Assembly (NCBI GenBank): GCA_963805795.1
Contig: CAWDVG010000001.1
Coordinates: forward strand, 744,001-808,000
Direction of reading: 5' to 3'
Length of the DNA stretch: 64,000 bases
Origin: CAWARU01 sp963805795
GTDB taxonomy: Bacteria > Pseudomonadota > Gammaproteobacteria > UBA6186 > Azoamicaceae
The notes beneath the pieces are model-generated. The model was given only the letters and a program-made list of their open reading frames with translations. It was not told where the DNA came from and searched no databases. Below are positions 54,058 through 63,529 of the stretch, one piece after another (position 1 is the stretch's first letter; every line of letters starts with the position of its first letter). Made by a program: the position numbers and the translations under genes.

Positions 54058-54633
54058 ATGGGAAAAACTCGATTAGAAGCATTTAGCGATGGTGTGCTGG
54101 CCATACTCATCACCATCATGGTTTTAGAACTAAAAGTACCGCATGGCAGCGATATTGCGGCTTTGCAACCACTTTTTCCAATATGGTTAAGTTATGTTTT
54201 AAGTTTTGTATATTTAGCTATTTATTGGAACAACCATCATCATATGTTATATCTGGTAAAGCATACTAGTGCCACCATACTTTGGGCTAATATGCATCTC
54301 CTTTTTTGGCTATCTTTAGTGCCTTTTGTGACGGGTTGGATGGGCGAAAATCATTTTGAAGCCGCTCCAACCGCTCTTTATGGGGTTGTATTATTTATGG
54401 CTGCTATTTCTTACTGGCTGCTACAAAGAGCCATAATCGTCAAACAAGGTGAAGCTTCTATATTAGCATTAGCTATTGGAAATGATATTAAAGGTTGGTT
54501 GTCTCTTGTCTTGTATCTAATTGCCATTCCCTTAGCATTTTATTATGAATGGCTGTCACAAATGATTTATGTTTTCGTTGCATTAATGTGGTTGATTCCA
54601 GATAGACGCATTGAAAAAGTGCTGGCTGAGTGA
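54058..54633 (+). CDS. TMEM175-family potassium channel-like protein
   Basis: About 191 residues from MGKTRLEAFSDGVLAI (an ATG 18 bases earlier is possible). The first helix carries the family hallmark RLEAFSDGVLAILITIMVLEL (RxxxFSDG). It is followed by helices around SYVLSFVYLAIYWNNHHH, LLFWLSLVPFVTGWM and LYGVVLFMAAISYWLL. The length fits bacterial six-helix TMEM175 proteins, which form K+-permeable tetramers. Its physiological role in bacteria is uncertain. Confidence 0.9.
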   Translation: MGKTRLEAFSDGVLAILITIMVLELKVPHGSDIAALQPLFPIWLSYVLSFVYLAIYWNNHHHMLYLVKHTSATILWANMHLLFWLSLVPFVTGWMGENHFEAAPTALYGVVLFMAAISYWLLQRAIIVKQGEASILALAIGNDIKGWLSLVLYLIAIPLAFYYEWLSQMIYVFVALMWLIPDRRIEKVLAE

Positions 54634-54888
54634 ATCAGTGAGTGATTACAAAGTAAGTATCATATATGCACTCAGGCTAAGAGCAATCAGCATTGGATAA
54701 TGTTTAGATGATAAAAGCGAGTTGACTAATTTGTTTTGGCAAATTAAGTCGTGGTTTTTGTTTTACATCATCACTAGACTAATGCTCGTTTGCTTTGATT
54801 TTTGAATGGTCTACACTCTATTTAGATATTTGTTAGATATACCTCAAGATACTAGATATCTTAATATTTTATGCATAAGGAACCCTAC

Positions 54889-56439
54889 ATGAGATCCAAA
54901 ATAGAAACTGAATGGATTTCTATCTTGATCTCAAATTTTCTAATACTCATGTGTTGCATTCTGTTAACAGGTTGTATCAGAAATATGTCAAAATGTTTGG
55001 ACAAAAATGACGAAGTAAAACAAATTATAACGCCTATAAGTAAAGAAGTGACGCATTGCCATTTACCCATAGAGGGGACTTGCCCTGGATGGTTAAATGG
55101 TACTTTTGTACGTAATGGGCCCGTTTCTATAGAAATTGATGGTCAGAAAATGTGTCATTGGTTTGATGGTTTAGCCATGATCCATTCTTTTACTTTTCAA
55201 GATGGTAAACTTAGCTATAGTAATAAATATTTAAGAACAGAAGCCTACGATACTGTTTTTCATGAGGGCAATTTTAATTTTTTAGGTTTTGCCTCTTTGC
55301 CTAAGCATCCTATATTAAAACAGATTAAAGCTTTTTTTAATCCAAACTGTCCGCCTTTACAAAATGCGAATGTTAATGTGGTAGAAATAGCACATAATTA
55401 TAGTGCTTTAACGGAAATTCCTTTGCCTGTTCGCTTTAATTTAACAACTGCAGAAACTTTGGGCCCGCTAGAATTTCAGGATGATTTACCTAAAGCCAAT
55501 GTTTTCGATTCAGCACATCCACACTATGATAGAAGAACCCAAGAAAAATATAATTATATAGTCGATTTTGGTCCTAGAACGCAATATATCATTTATCGAT
55601 ATCATCCTGAACGACCCTGTCGTGAAGCCATTGCTAAAATCCCAGCCTATAGACCTTCTTATATGCATAGCTTTGCTATGACTGAACATTACTTTGTTTT
55701 GGTAGAATTTCCATTAATTGTGAATCCCATCGATTTACTATTCCTAACTAAGCCATTTATAATGAACTATTATTGGAAACCAGAGCAGGGCACTCAATTT
55801 ACTATTGTGGATAGAAGAACCGGATCTGTGGTTAATAAAATCAAGCATTGTCAACCATTTTTTGCTTTTCATCATGTGAATGCTTATGAAGAAAAAGACA
55901 ATATTATTTTAGATATCGTCACTTACCCCAATGCGGATATTATTTCACAGATCTCTGATCATGGTTATCTTTCCAGTCAAGCTGGAGACAATAGTGAAGT
56001 ACTCATAAAAACAAAATTGATGCGTTATTGTCTTTCGCCAGCTCAAGGGACAATTAATTCTAAAGTTCTATTTGCCGGACCTTTTGAGTTGCCACGAATT
56101 AATGAACAGTTTTCTGCCTACGCCTATCGCTACGTGTATGGATCTGACCAACGATCACTTCGTAACGCAAATGATCTAAGACCCTTATATAAAATTGATA
56201 CTAAAACCCAAAAAAGGCTTCTTTGGCAAGAACCTGGCCTGCTTCCGGGCGAACCGGTATTTATTCCTCGTCCCTGTTCGAAGGATGAAGAGGATGGAGT
56301 GATTGTATCTGTGGTGCTTGATGATAAACACCATAAAGCATTTTTATTGATATTAGATGCAGAAACATTTAAGGAATTAGGCAGGGCTTATGCGCCATTT
56401 GCAATACCAGTTGGGCTTCATGGACAGTTTTTTAAGTAG
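54889..56439 (+). CDS. carotenoid oxygenase (RPE65/CCD family), lipoprotein-like N-terminus
   Basis: About 516 residues from ATG 54889, which follows AAGGA. The four iron-binding His lie in SAHPHYD, YMHSFAMTEHYF, FFAFHHVNAYE and VGLHGQFF. CPGWLNGTFVRNGP and MCHWFDGLAMIHSFTF are also characteristic. The enzyme would split a carotenoid or related polyene with O2. The N-terminus has a hydrophobic stretch ending in ILLTGCIRN, a lipobox, so the protein may be membrane anchored, which is unusual for this family. No carotenoid synthesis genes are in the window. Confidence 0.92.
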   Translation: MRSKIETEWISILISNFLILMCCILLTGCIRNMSKCLDKNDEVKQIITPISKEVTHCHLPIEGTCPGWLNGTFVRNGPVSIEIDGQKMCHWFDGLAMIHSFTFQDGKLSYSNKYLRTEAYDTVFHEGNFNFLGFASLPKHPILKQIKAFFNPNCPPLQNANVNVVEIAHNYSALTEIPLPVRFNLTTAETLGPLEFQDDLPKANVFDSAHPHYDRRTQEKYNYIVDFGPRTQYIIYRYHPERPCREAIAKIPAYRPSYMHSFAMTEHYFVLVEFPLIVNPIDLLFLTKPFIMNYYWKPEQGTQFTIVDRRTGSVVNKIKHCQPFFAFHHVNAYEEKDNIILDIVTYPNADIISQISDHGYLSSQAGDNSEVLIKTKLMRYCLSPAQGTINSKVLFAGPFELPRINEQFSAYAYRYVYGSDQRSLRNANDLRPLYKIDTKTQKRLLWQEPGLLPGEPVFIPRPCSKDEEDGVIVSVVLDDKHHKAFLLILDAETFKELGRAYAPFAIPVGLHGQFFK

Positions 56440-56562
56440 TATCCTTTCGTTCTGTGGCGATGATAACCGCTTGTGGTGATTAAATCAAAAGACCTCTTGC
56501 GCCTGCAAAAAGGTATGAGGCATAATCAAAGTTTCTATTTCTATTAAGGAGGAGTGTATACG

Positions 56563-56658
56563 ATGGCTAAAGATAAACCAGGAAAAGAGGCTAAAAAGAA
56601 AGGCCTAACAGTGTTGGAAAAGAGAAAAAAGAAGCAGGAAAAGAAAGCAGGAAAGTAG
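56563..56658 (+). CDS. 31-residue very basic protein
   Basis: A strong ribosome site (AAGGAGGAG) precedes the ATG, and a terminator follows 37 bp after the stop. About two thirds of the residues are charged and mostly Lys (KKKGLTVLEKRKKKQEKKAGK). It lies in the 56440-56890 spacer. No family is recognised; nucleic-acid binding is plausible from charge alone. Confidence 0.65.
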   Translation: MAKDKPGKEAKKKGLTVLEKRKKKQEKKAGK

Positions 56659-56695
56659 TTAACTAATTTATTTTATTGAATTTTGACACATTATA

Positions 56696-56733
56696 GAGGA
56701 GGGGGTAGCCAGTGCTACTTGCCTCCTTTTTTT
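56696..56733 (+). terminator. rho-independent terminator after the small basic gene
   Basis: The stem GGAGG...GTAGC / GCTAC...CCTCC has a short loop and is followed by seven T. Confidence 0.7.
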
Positions 56734-56890
56734 GATGACCTATGATATTGAATAACAATGATAAATGGTTTACGGCGCAATAATTTGAACTATTCGGGCC
56801 ATATTAAGCCAAATTAAATAGATTTATTAATATATTAATGAATTGCTAATAAATAATTGTATATACAATTGATTACTAAGGACAAGTAAA

Positions 56891-59800
56891 ATGTCTGATG
56901 ATCAAAAAAAGCTTAATGAAACCATAATGAACCTTGAACTGAATAAAAAATTAAATGAGATAGCGCAATTAAAGAAAATCTTATTAGAAAAGAATGAGGG
57001 CAAAAATAAGACTGAAAACGAAGTTTTTGAATTAAAAAAACAAATTGAAGGTTTGCAAGTCGATTTGGACTTGTTGTCTGAAAGAATCCAAGAAATAGAA
57101 TTAAATAATAAAGAGGATGAAAAAAATTATAAAGCAACATTGGATGCAGCTACAAAAAGAAAAAGTGCAATACAAAATGAACTGCAAACCCTTGAAAAGG
57201 ACAAAATGCTACTAGAGAATCAATTGGCAGAATCCAATAAAATGAAATCAACACTAGATGCCACTATTGCTGAGGCAATAAATAAATCATTGAAAAGGGT
57301 ACAATCTTCTAATCAAATTGCTGTTTTGAAAGCAATGGATGATGTTATAATTCCTTTAAGAAAAGACGTGTCAATCGTAGTAGAACTTGATAAATCCATT
57401 CAAGATAATGAAAAAAGAATACAAAATGCTTCTGAAAAATTAAACAAAGCATTGGAAAAAGATCTTGTTGGACAGAAGTTAAAAGAATTAGAAGAATACT
57501 ATCCTGTTCTAATTAGAATGATGCACCCAAATGATCAAACGGGTTATGAAGGAAGGCATGCCTTAATTCCAGTGGGTCAATACGGATTAAAGTGGGTTGC
57601 TAAAAACGTATTGGCTGAATATACCCTTAAAACTGGGCCACACAAAACAGATATAAACATAGATACTATAAAAATATTAACGGAATGGAGTGAGAATGAG
57701 CCAATTATACTTTCTGACAAAAGCGATCCAAAGATAAAGACGGCTATAGAGGTTGCATATGATGTATGGAGTAGGACAGCTGAAAAACATTTTAAAAAAA
57801 ATAAAGAAGCAGATGATCTGAGAGGCGCTCTAAAAGCATTAAGAGAGAAACAAGATTCAATGAGAAAAAAATTCCATGAATTGATTTCGAAAGAGGATTT
57901 AATAACCAGAGAAGGAAAGTTAAAAGCTGCAGAAAAACGAAAATCGGATCTAGCAACGCAATCAATGAATATCGAAGACCCTGTCATAAAGAAATCTCAA
58001 GATGAACTTGCTAAATTGGCCGAAAAAATCAAAAAATTAACATCAGATAAAGACAGCCTTTTAAAACAAGAAAAAATTCTTCATGAATCTTTAAATAAAA
58101 TTGAAGAACCTAAGCCCATAAAACATCAAATAACTGAATCAAATGAAATGGAATTTGAAAAAAAACAAAAAGAATTGCGCTCTCTACAAGAAACGGCATC
58201 GAAAAAAGCGGATGATATTAGCCTAATAACGCCAGAAATTAATAAGCTTGAAAATGAAATAGCAGATTTAGAGTTAATTGTTAATGCTGCAAAGACTCAT
58301 GAAATGGCTAGAAAGGTTCAGGAAGAAATTGCCCCCTTTCTTGGCTTTGTAGATGATTTAAATGGCAATATATTCACAAGAAATGATGTAAATAATGCAA
58401 ATAATGCTGTGTCGCTTTTAAAATTAAACAATCAAAAAAATACGGATGCATTTTTAAAAACATGGTCTCTTGATTTAAAGAAAAAACTAACCGCTTTATA
58501 TTTAGAAGACAATAATTCAACACAAAGAGCCCATTTGCTTAAAGAGCTGCAGGATCACATTAATTCATTAAATAACAAGCTAGAGCCTCATCTTCAAGTA
58601 GATTCGCCTGTTAACTTAGATAAGGCATATGAGGATCCAAGTAAAAAAATATTATCTGATGTAACTGGCCTAATAGCTCGTAAGTTGGATGCCTTTTTAA
58701 AAGGTAATGCACCAAAGATATCCGATGAAGAAACCATAGAAAAAATAGATACCTGGCGCAGACAGAGGGAAGAATTTTTTGCAAAGCAAACTGTCCAAGC
58801 TCTTTTTGCGTCTAAAATTGAATTAGTTAATAACCTATATGCATCCGCAAATAATTTATCGAATTTGTTATTAAGAAAGGATATTATAGATTTTGATACC
58901 CTGGAAAAATTTGAAAAATATTCTAATATTGTTGGCAAATATCGAGCGGCTTGGTTGGGATTGTATAAAACAGCATTACAGAAATATATTGATGATCCCA
59001 TCTATATAAAATTGGTTGCCACTGAGTTAGAAAATTTTAGACTGGAGCTGCAAAAAGAACTGGATCCGAATGACGAAGCCGGGCAGAAAATCCTTAAAGA
59101 TTTCTGTGATACTCTACAACAAGATATTGATTTGATCACGAAGTTTCATTCTGAAAATGGCGCGATTCCCATAGTGGATATGCATCAGGGTAAATTAGCT
59201 GAATGGAACAAGATTAGAACAGATTATTCTAAGCAACATGAAGAAAAATGGTTAGATGAAATACTCAATTCAAAGATTCCAAAAGCCTCCGAGAAAGAAG
59301 GTGAATCAATGGTTGTAGAAATGCCAGTAGCACAAGAAAAAATAATGGATGAGCTTGAACCTCAAAGAATTAAAGAAGCAGAAGGGCTAAGCCCTCAATT
59401 TTCGGGATTGAAGACTGCTCAGGATTATACTCAGGAGCAAGTGCAGTGGGTTGTAAATGAAAATCAGGAATTACATAAACGAATTGTAGATCAAAATGAA
59501 CAAATACTAGCGCTAGATAAGCGAATAGCAGCTCAACAAAATGAGGTGGATGGTCTTTCCAAAGGCAGTAAAAGTTTAGCAGAGGAAAGAAGTTTGTTGC
59601 TGGAGGCTCTTAAGGCATCTAATGACAAAGTTGCTGATTTTGAACAAAAAAATGCACGAGAAATGGAGAAGGCAAGAGCAACGGTAGAAGAAACAACAGC
59701 TAAACTTATCGAGAGTAACAAAAAACGAGAAGAAGAGCATGTCATAGAGTTGGCTGCAGCCCAAACTGCAATGAAAGCTGCAGAAGCAGCAGTTAAAGCA

Positions 59801-61432
59801 CTAGAAGATAAATCAACTAAAGAGCTAGAAGCCCAGCGACAAGCAATTGCTGCAGAACAAGAAAAGACAGCAGCGGCGGTACTAGCAATAACAGAGGCTG
59901 AGAAGCAACAGGCAGCAGCTAATCAAAAGGCAATTGATGAAGCCAATGCTGCAACATTAAAAGCAGAACAGGATCTTGAGAAAGAAAGGCAATCCGCTGC
60001 GACTGCGAAAGAAGTTGCTGCGGCAGCGCTAGTTGTTCAAACTAAAGCATTTGAAGAACAAATGAATCGTGCAAAGTTAGAAAATGAACAAGTTGTTAAA
60101 AAAGCATTAGCAGATGCACAAAAAACTGCTACAGAAAGAGAAGCGGCAATTTTAGCTAAAGAAAGAGAGGACTCGGCTGCAAGATTAAAAGCACAAGAGG
60201 AATTGTTGAAAACACAAGATGAACACTTTCGAGCTGAACTAGTACGAATAGAGGCTCTGAGACGTAATGCCGAAGCGAAGAGAGAAGCAGACTTAAAAGT
60301 TGCAAATGATGGTATTGAACAACAAAGAAGACAATTGGCTGCTGAAAATCAACGTTTAGTAGCTGATAATCAACGTTTGCAAAATTTAGAAACTGAAAAT
60401 CGACGTTTACAAGCGTTACTTGCAAATCAACAGCAGCCGCAACAACAGCAGCCACAACAACCTCTCGAACAACAAGGATTAGCTCCTCCAGCCCCTGCAC
60501 CCGAACCCCAACCACAGCCGCAACCGGAACCAGGACCAGGTCCCTTAATACCAGAGGTAGGACTAAAAATGGAGATGGATGCTGCCCCAGGGCTTGGTGC
60601 AGAACCAGATGATCAAGAGGAGAATCAGGACAATTTAGAATTTGCACAAGCCGAAAGGCAAAATGTTCAACTAGGACGGGGTCAGGGTCCGCAAGCGGGT
60701 GGTATTTTTGACATGTTTGATATAGTCAAAAAAAGAGCAACAAAAATTGGTCAAAAATCAAAAGACAAAAAAGATGAAGCGCCTTCTCCTGCGATAGATG
60801 ACGGTGCATGGAATAATTATGTAAAGAAAATGCATGATACCATACATAAAAAAGCGCATATAAATATAAGAGGTAAAACTGAAAAAGAACTGCAAGATTT
60901 ATTCCAGAAACGAAAAAAAGAAGTTGGAGATCAATATCAATATAATGAAGAGCAATGGAAAGAAAATCTTGAAAATAAAATAGATCTTTATCAAGGCTGG
61001 CAAGTTGCTACCGAGCCAGAAACTGCAGACATGAGCTTTCAGATTCAAAACGAGAATGCCAATACCCATGAAATTATGACTAAAGCAACGGTAAGTCGAA
61101 ATAAAGCTAATAATTCAATAGAATTTGTGGCGGAAGATGCAAGACCTGACGACGTTACAATTTTGCTGATGCTAGAACATGCCAGAGAAGTCGCAAAACG
61201 AACAGGTAAATGGATAATAAAAGTTAGTGATTGCGCAGGAATACCAGAACAAGCTCGTAAATTAGCAATACTCGCTATTGAAATGAAATTAACGCCTCAG
61301 TTTGATGAAGTTTCAAAACAGGCTTTAGATAAATATCTTGTTGACAATCCTGGTCTTGAAAGGCCAAGATTTCCAGATAATGAGCCTCGTCCAAATAACA
61401 ATAACTTAAGATTTAGAGGCAGAGGCCATTAA
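56891..61432 (+). CDS. very large coiled-coil protein with Pro/Gln-rich linker
   Basis: 1513 residues, not recognised. Residues ~1-480 and ~850-1190 are long coiled coils (EVFELKKQIEGLQVDLDLL; KELEAQRQAIAAEQEKTAAAVL). A helical region of ~350 residues lies between them. Residues ~1180-1220 are Gln then Pro-rich (QQPQQQQPQQ, PAPEPQPQPQPEPGPGP). The last ~300 residues look globular; RPDDVTILLMLEHAREVAKRTGKWIIKVSD followed by ARKLAILAIEMKL resembles small domains at the ends of Legionella-type effectors, but no family can be named. An Arg/Asn-rich tail closes it. There is no signal peptide. A scaffold or effector role is likely. Confidence 0.8.
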   Translation: MSDDQKKLNETIMNLELNKKLNEIAQLKKILLEKNEGKNKTENEVFELKKQIEGLQVDLDLLSERIQEIELNNKEDEKNYKATLDAATKRKSAIQNELQTLEKDKMLLENQLAESNKMKSTLDATIAEAINKSLKRVQSSNQIAVLKAMDDVIIPLRKDVSIVVELDKSIQDNEKRIQNASEKLNKALEKDLVGQKLKELEEYYPVLIRMMHPNDQTGYEGRHALIPVGQYGLKWVAKNVLAEYTLKTGPHKTDINIDTIKILTEWSENEPIILSDKSDPKIKTAIEVAYDVWSRTAEKHFKKNKEADDLRGALKALREKQDSMRKKFHELISKEDLITREGKLKAAEKRKSDLATQSMNIEDPVIKKSQDELAKLAEKIKKLTSDKDSLLKQEKILHESLNKIEEPKPIKHQITESNEMEFEKKQKELRSLQETASKKADDISLITPEINKLENEIADLELIVNAAKTHEMARKVQEEIAPFLGFVDDLNGNIFTRNDVNNANNAVSLLKLNNQKNTDAFLKTWSLDLKKKLTALYLEDNNSTQRAHLLKELQDHINSLNNKLEPHLQVDSPVNLDKAYEDPSKKILSDVTGLIARKLDAFLKGNAPKISDEETIEKIDTWRRQREEFFAKQTVQALFASKIELVNNLYASANNLSNLLLRKDIIDFDTLEKFEKYSNIVGKYRAAWLGLYKTALQKYIDDPIYIKLVATELENFRLELQKELDPNDEAGQKILKDFCDTLQQDIDLITKFHSENGAIPIVDMHQGKLAEWNKIRTDYSKQHEEKWLDEILNSKIPKASEKEGESMVVEMPVAQEKIMDELEPQRIKEAEGLSPQFSGLKTAQDYTQEQVQWVVNENQELHKRIVDQNEQILALDKRIAAQQNEVDGLSKGSKSLAEERSLLLEALKASNDKVADFEQKNAREMEKARATVEETTAKLIESNKKREEEHVIELAAAQTAMKAAEAAVKALEDKSTKELEAQRQAIAAEQEKTAAAVLAITEAEKQQAAANQKAIDEANAATLKAEQDLEKERQSAATAKEVAAAALVVQTKAFEEQMNRAKLENEQVVKKALADAQKTATEREAAILAKEREDSAARLKAQEELLKTQDEHFRAELVRIEALRRNAEAKREADLKVANDGIEQQRRQLAAENQRLVADNQRLQNLETENRRLQALLANQQQPQQQQPQQPLEQQGLAPPAPAPEPQPQPQPEPGPGPLIPEVGLKMEMDAAPGLGAEPDDQEENQDNLEFAQAERQNVQLGRGQGPQAGGIFDMFDIVKKRATKIGQKSKDKKDEAPSPAIDDGAWNNYVKKMHDTIHKKAHINIRGKTEKELQDLFQKRKKEVGDQYQYNEEQWKENLENKIDLYQGWQVATEPETADMSFQIQNENANTHEIMTKATVSRNKANNSIEFVAEDARPDDVTILLMLEHAREVAKRTGKWIIKVSDCAGIPEQARKLAILAIEMKLTPQFDEVSKQALDKYLVDNPGLERPRFPDNEPRPNNNNLRFRGRGH

Positions 61433-61584
61433 TACTCTAAGCTAAAGTTTCTTTAGTTTCTTTGCATGGCGCTGTTGTTCGCAAATAATAGCCTTGCTCT
61501 TTCTCGAAATTCCAAAAAACAACTATAATATGAGCAGATGTACATGTCTGTTTGAGTTTTTATTGAATATGAATAGGTCGTAAC

Positions 61585-62853
61585 ATGAAAAATAAATCTT
61601 TTTCTTTATGCCGCTCCATTAGGGTGTTTGTTTTACTGTCTCTCACGCTAGTTTCAATAGCTCCAATACTTTCAATAGCCTCAACACTTGCATCTTCCGA
61701 AATGACCATTGCAAACCGACATAATCATAAAAAATCTATGACCAAAAATCAAACTAATGAGGATGCTAAAAACGCTGTCACTGATCCTAATTCACTTCCA
61801 CAAACCGAAATTCCTGTTCTTACAACGACAACGGTTTTAAAAAATTTAATTGTACCTTGGGAAATTCGTTTTCTAGCAAAAGATACTTGGTTAATTACAG
61901 AAAGACCCGGCTATTTAACTCTTTTACGAGGAGAGTCAGTTAAGCGTTTTAAAATTCCAGAGGTCGAACATGTTGGAGAAGGTGGACTATTAGGACTTGC
62001 TATCCATCCAGATTTTAATACCAATCATTGGATTTATTTGTATCGAACCACTCAAAAAAATGGAAAAACCTATAATCAAGTCATTCGTTATACATTAGAT
62101 AAGAGTACATTAAGCCATGAAAAAATGATTATTGATGATATTCCAGCCAATAGCATTCATAATGGTGGCCGAATAGCTTTTGGACCTGATAAATATTTAT
62201 ACGTTACAACAGGTGATGCAGGCCAACAACAGCTGGCACAAGATAAAACCAGTTTGGCTGGCAAAATTTTACGTGTGGATAGTGAAGGGAAAATACCAGA
62301 ATCTAATCCCTTTAATAATGCGATATATTCTTATGGTCATCGAAATCCTTTGGGGTTAGCCTGGGATGATAAGGGAAGACTTTGGGCAACAGAAAGTGGG
62401 GCAACAGCCTATGATAAATTAAATATCATCCATTTAGGAAAAAATTATGGTTGGCCTAATATTAAGGGTAAAGCTCACCAAGCACTTAAAGATTTTGAAA
62501 AACCGGCTCTCACTTCTGGCGCAAGCACATCTTGGGGCCCAGCAGGTCTTGCCTTTTGGAATTCTAAACTCTATTTTGGCGGTTTAAAAGGAGCCTCACT
62601 TTTTGAAGTCGATCTAAATAGCAATCCTTTAAAAGTAACTCAATATTTTGAGAATCAATTTGGCAGAATACGGGCAGTAAATGTGGGTGCAGATGATGCC
62701 TTATACGTGACCACGAGCAACCAAGATGGTCAAGCCACTGAAAAAAATGCAGAGGATGATATTGTTATAAGAATTCCACGCCCCAGAAGTCGAGGGGAAG
62801 CAGATAATGCCAAAATTGATGCAAAATTTCCGGTGAGTCAATCTTTTAGATAG
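61585..62853 (+). CDS. exported PQQ-dependent aldose sugar dehydrogenase-like protein
   Basis: 422 residues. It has a long hydrophobic N-terminal signal (VFVLLSLTLVSIAPILSIAS). The beta-propeller of the soluble glucose/sorbosone dehydrogenase family follows. The characteristic elements are IVPWEIRFL, VGEGGLLGLAIHPDF (catalytic His), NGGRIAFGPDKYLYVTTGDAG, YGHRNPLGLAWDDKGRLWATE and GLAFWNSKLYFGGLKG. It would oxidise sugars in the periplasm using PQQ. No PQQ synthesis genes are in the window. Confidence 0.93.
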   Translation: MKNKSFSLCRSIRVFVLLSLTLVSIAPILSIASTLASSEMTIANRHNHKKSMTKNQTNEDAKNAVTDPNSLPQTEIPVLTTTTVLKNLIVPWEIRFLAKDTWLITERPGYLTLLRGESVKRFKIPEVEHVGEGGLLGLAIHPDFNTNHWIYLYRTTQKNGKTYNQVIRYTLDKSTLSHEKMIIDDIPANSIHNGGRIAFGPDKYLYVTTGDAGQQQLAQDKTSLAGKILRVDSEGKIPESNPFNNAIYSYGHRNPLGLAWDDKGRLWATESGATAYDKLNIIHLGKNYGWPNIKGKAHQALKDFEKPALTSGASTSWGPAGLAFWNSKLYFGGLKGASLFEVDLNSNPLKVTQYFENQFGRIRAVNVGADDALYVTTSNQDGQATEKNAEDDIVIRIPRPRSRGEADNAKIDAKFPVSQSFR

Positions 62854-63077
62854 CATTATTAAATATATAATTTCTTTTAAATTTTGACCTATTTATATTT
62901 ATATATATCTATATTGATATTTATTTTATTAATTCTAGTTTTCAAACTAATTGCGCTATAAAAATTATTTCAAAATTTTTTCATTTCCTACTTGATTAAT
63001 GTACGAGAATCAAATAAAGTAAGAATTAAGAGTAGTCGTAAATTTAACATTTAAATAGTAACAAAAAGGAGAACCTT

Positions 63078-63347
63078 ATGCCATACGAAGTTCAAACACA
63101 AAACAATTTAATTAAAGTCCCTGAAGTCGTGAATAATACCATGGAAGTCGTTGTAAATTCAGAGAATAATACCCATTCCACCCTTCATATGCAAAAACTA
63201 CAAGATAGAATGAATCAACTAGAAAAAGCGGTATTGGGGCTTGGTAAAAAAGAAAGTTACGTTGCTGCAATGGCTGTAGATTTAGAACACATCATGATGG
63301 TACTTATTAAACGTTTAGATAGGGAAGGACAGAGTCTAGCATCCTGA
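63078..63347 (+). CDS. small hypothetical protein
   Basis: 89 residues; a strong AAGGAG site precedes the ATG. The second half is helical (LHMQKLQDRMNQLEKAVLGLGKK and VDLEHIMMVLIKRLDRE). A hairpin overlapping its stop acts as a likely terminator, so it appears to be a single-gene unit. No family recognised. Confidence 0.7.
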   Translation: MPYEVQTQNNLIKVPEVVNNTMEVVVNSENNTHSTLHMQKLQDRMNQLEKAVLGLGKKESYVAAMAVDLEHIMMVLIKRLDREGQSLAS

Positions 63348-63361
63348 ATTAGGATGCTAGA
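63335..63361 (+). terminator. terminator hairpin overlapping the stop of the small gene
   Basis: TCTAGCATCCT (63335-63345) and AGGATGCTAGA (63351-63361) form a perfect 11-bp stem around GAATT. Only a short T-run follows. Confidence 0.65.
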
Positions 63362-63529
63362 TTTGTACAATAGTCATTTAATATTTTTTTCTGGCACTGA
63401 GAATTTTGCTTGAGACTACCAACCAAGTTAGAATTCGTAGCGAGTATGTCATAAATCATAAGTCAAAAGCTATTTAAATATATATTTAATCAGGTTATGA
63501 TCTTTAAAACCAGTTTTTGGAGAAAAGCA

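Noticed and set aside
60156..60647. 163-codon minus-strand frame within the large coiled-coil gene
   Set aside because: Antisense of the Gln/Pro-rich region; low complexity and no ribosome site.
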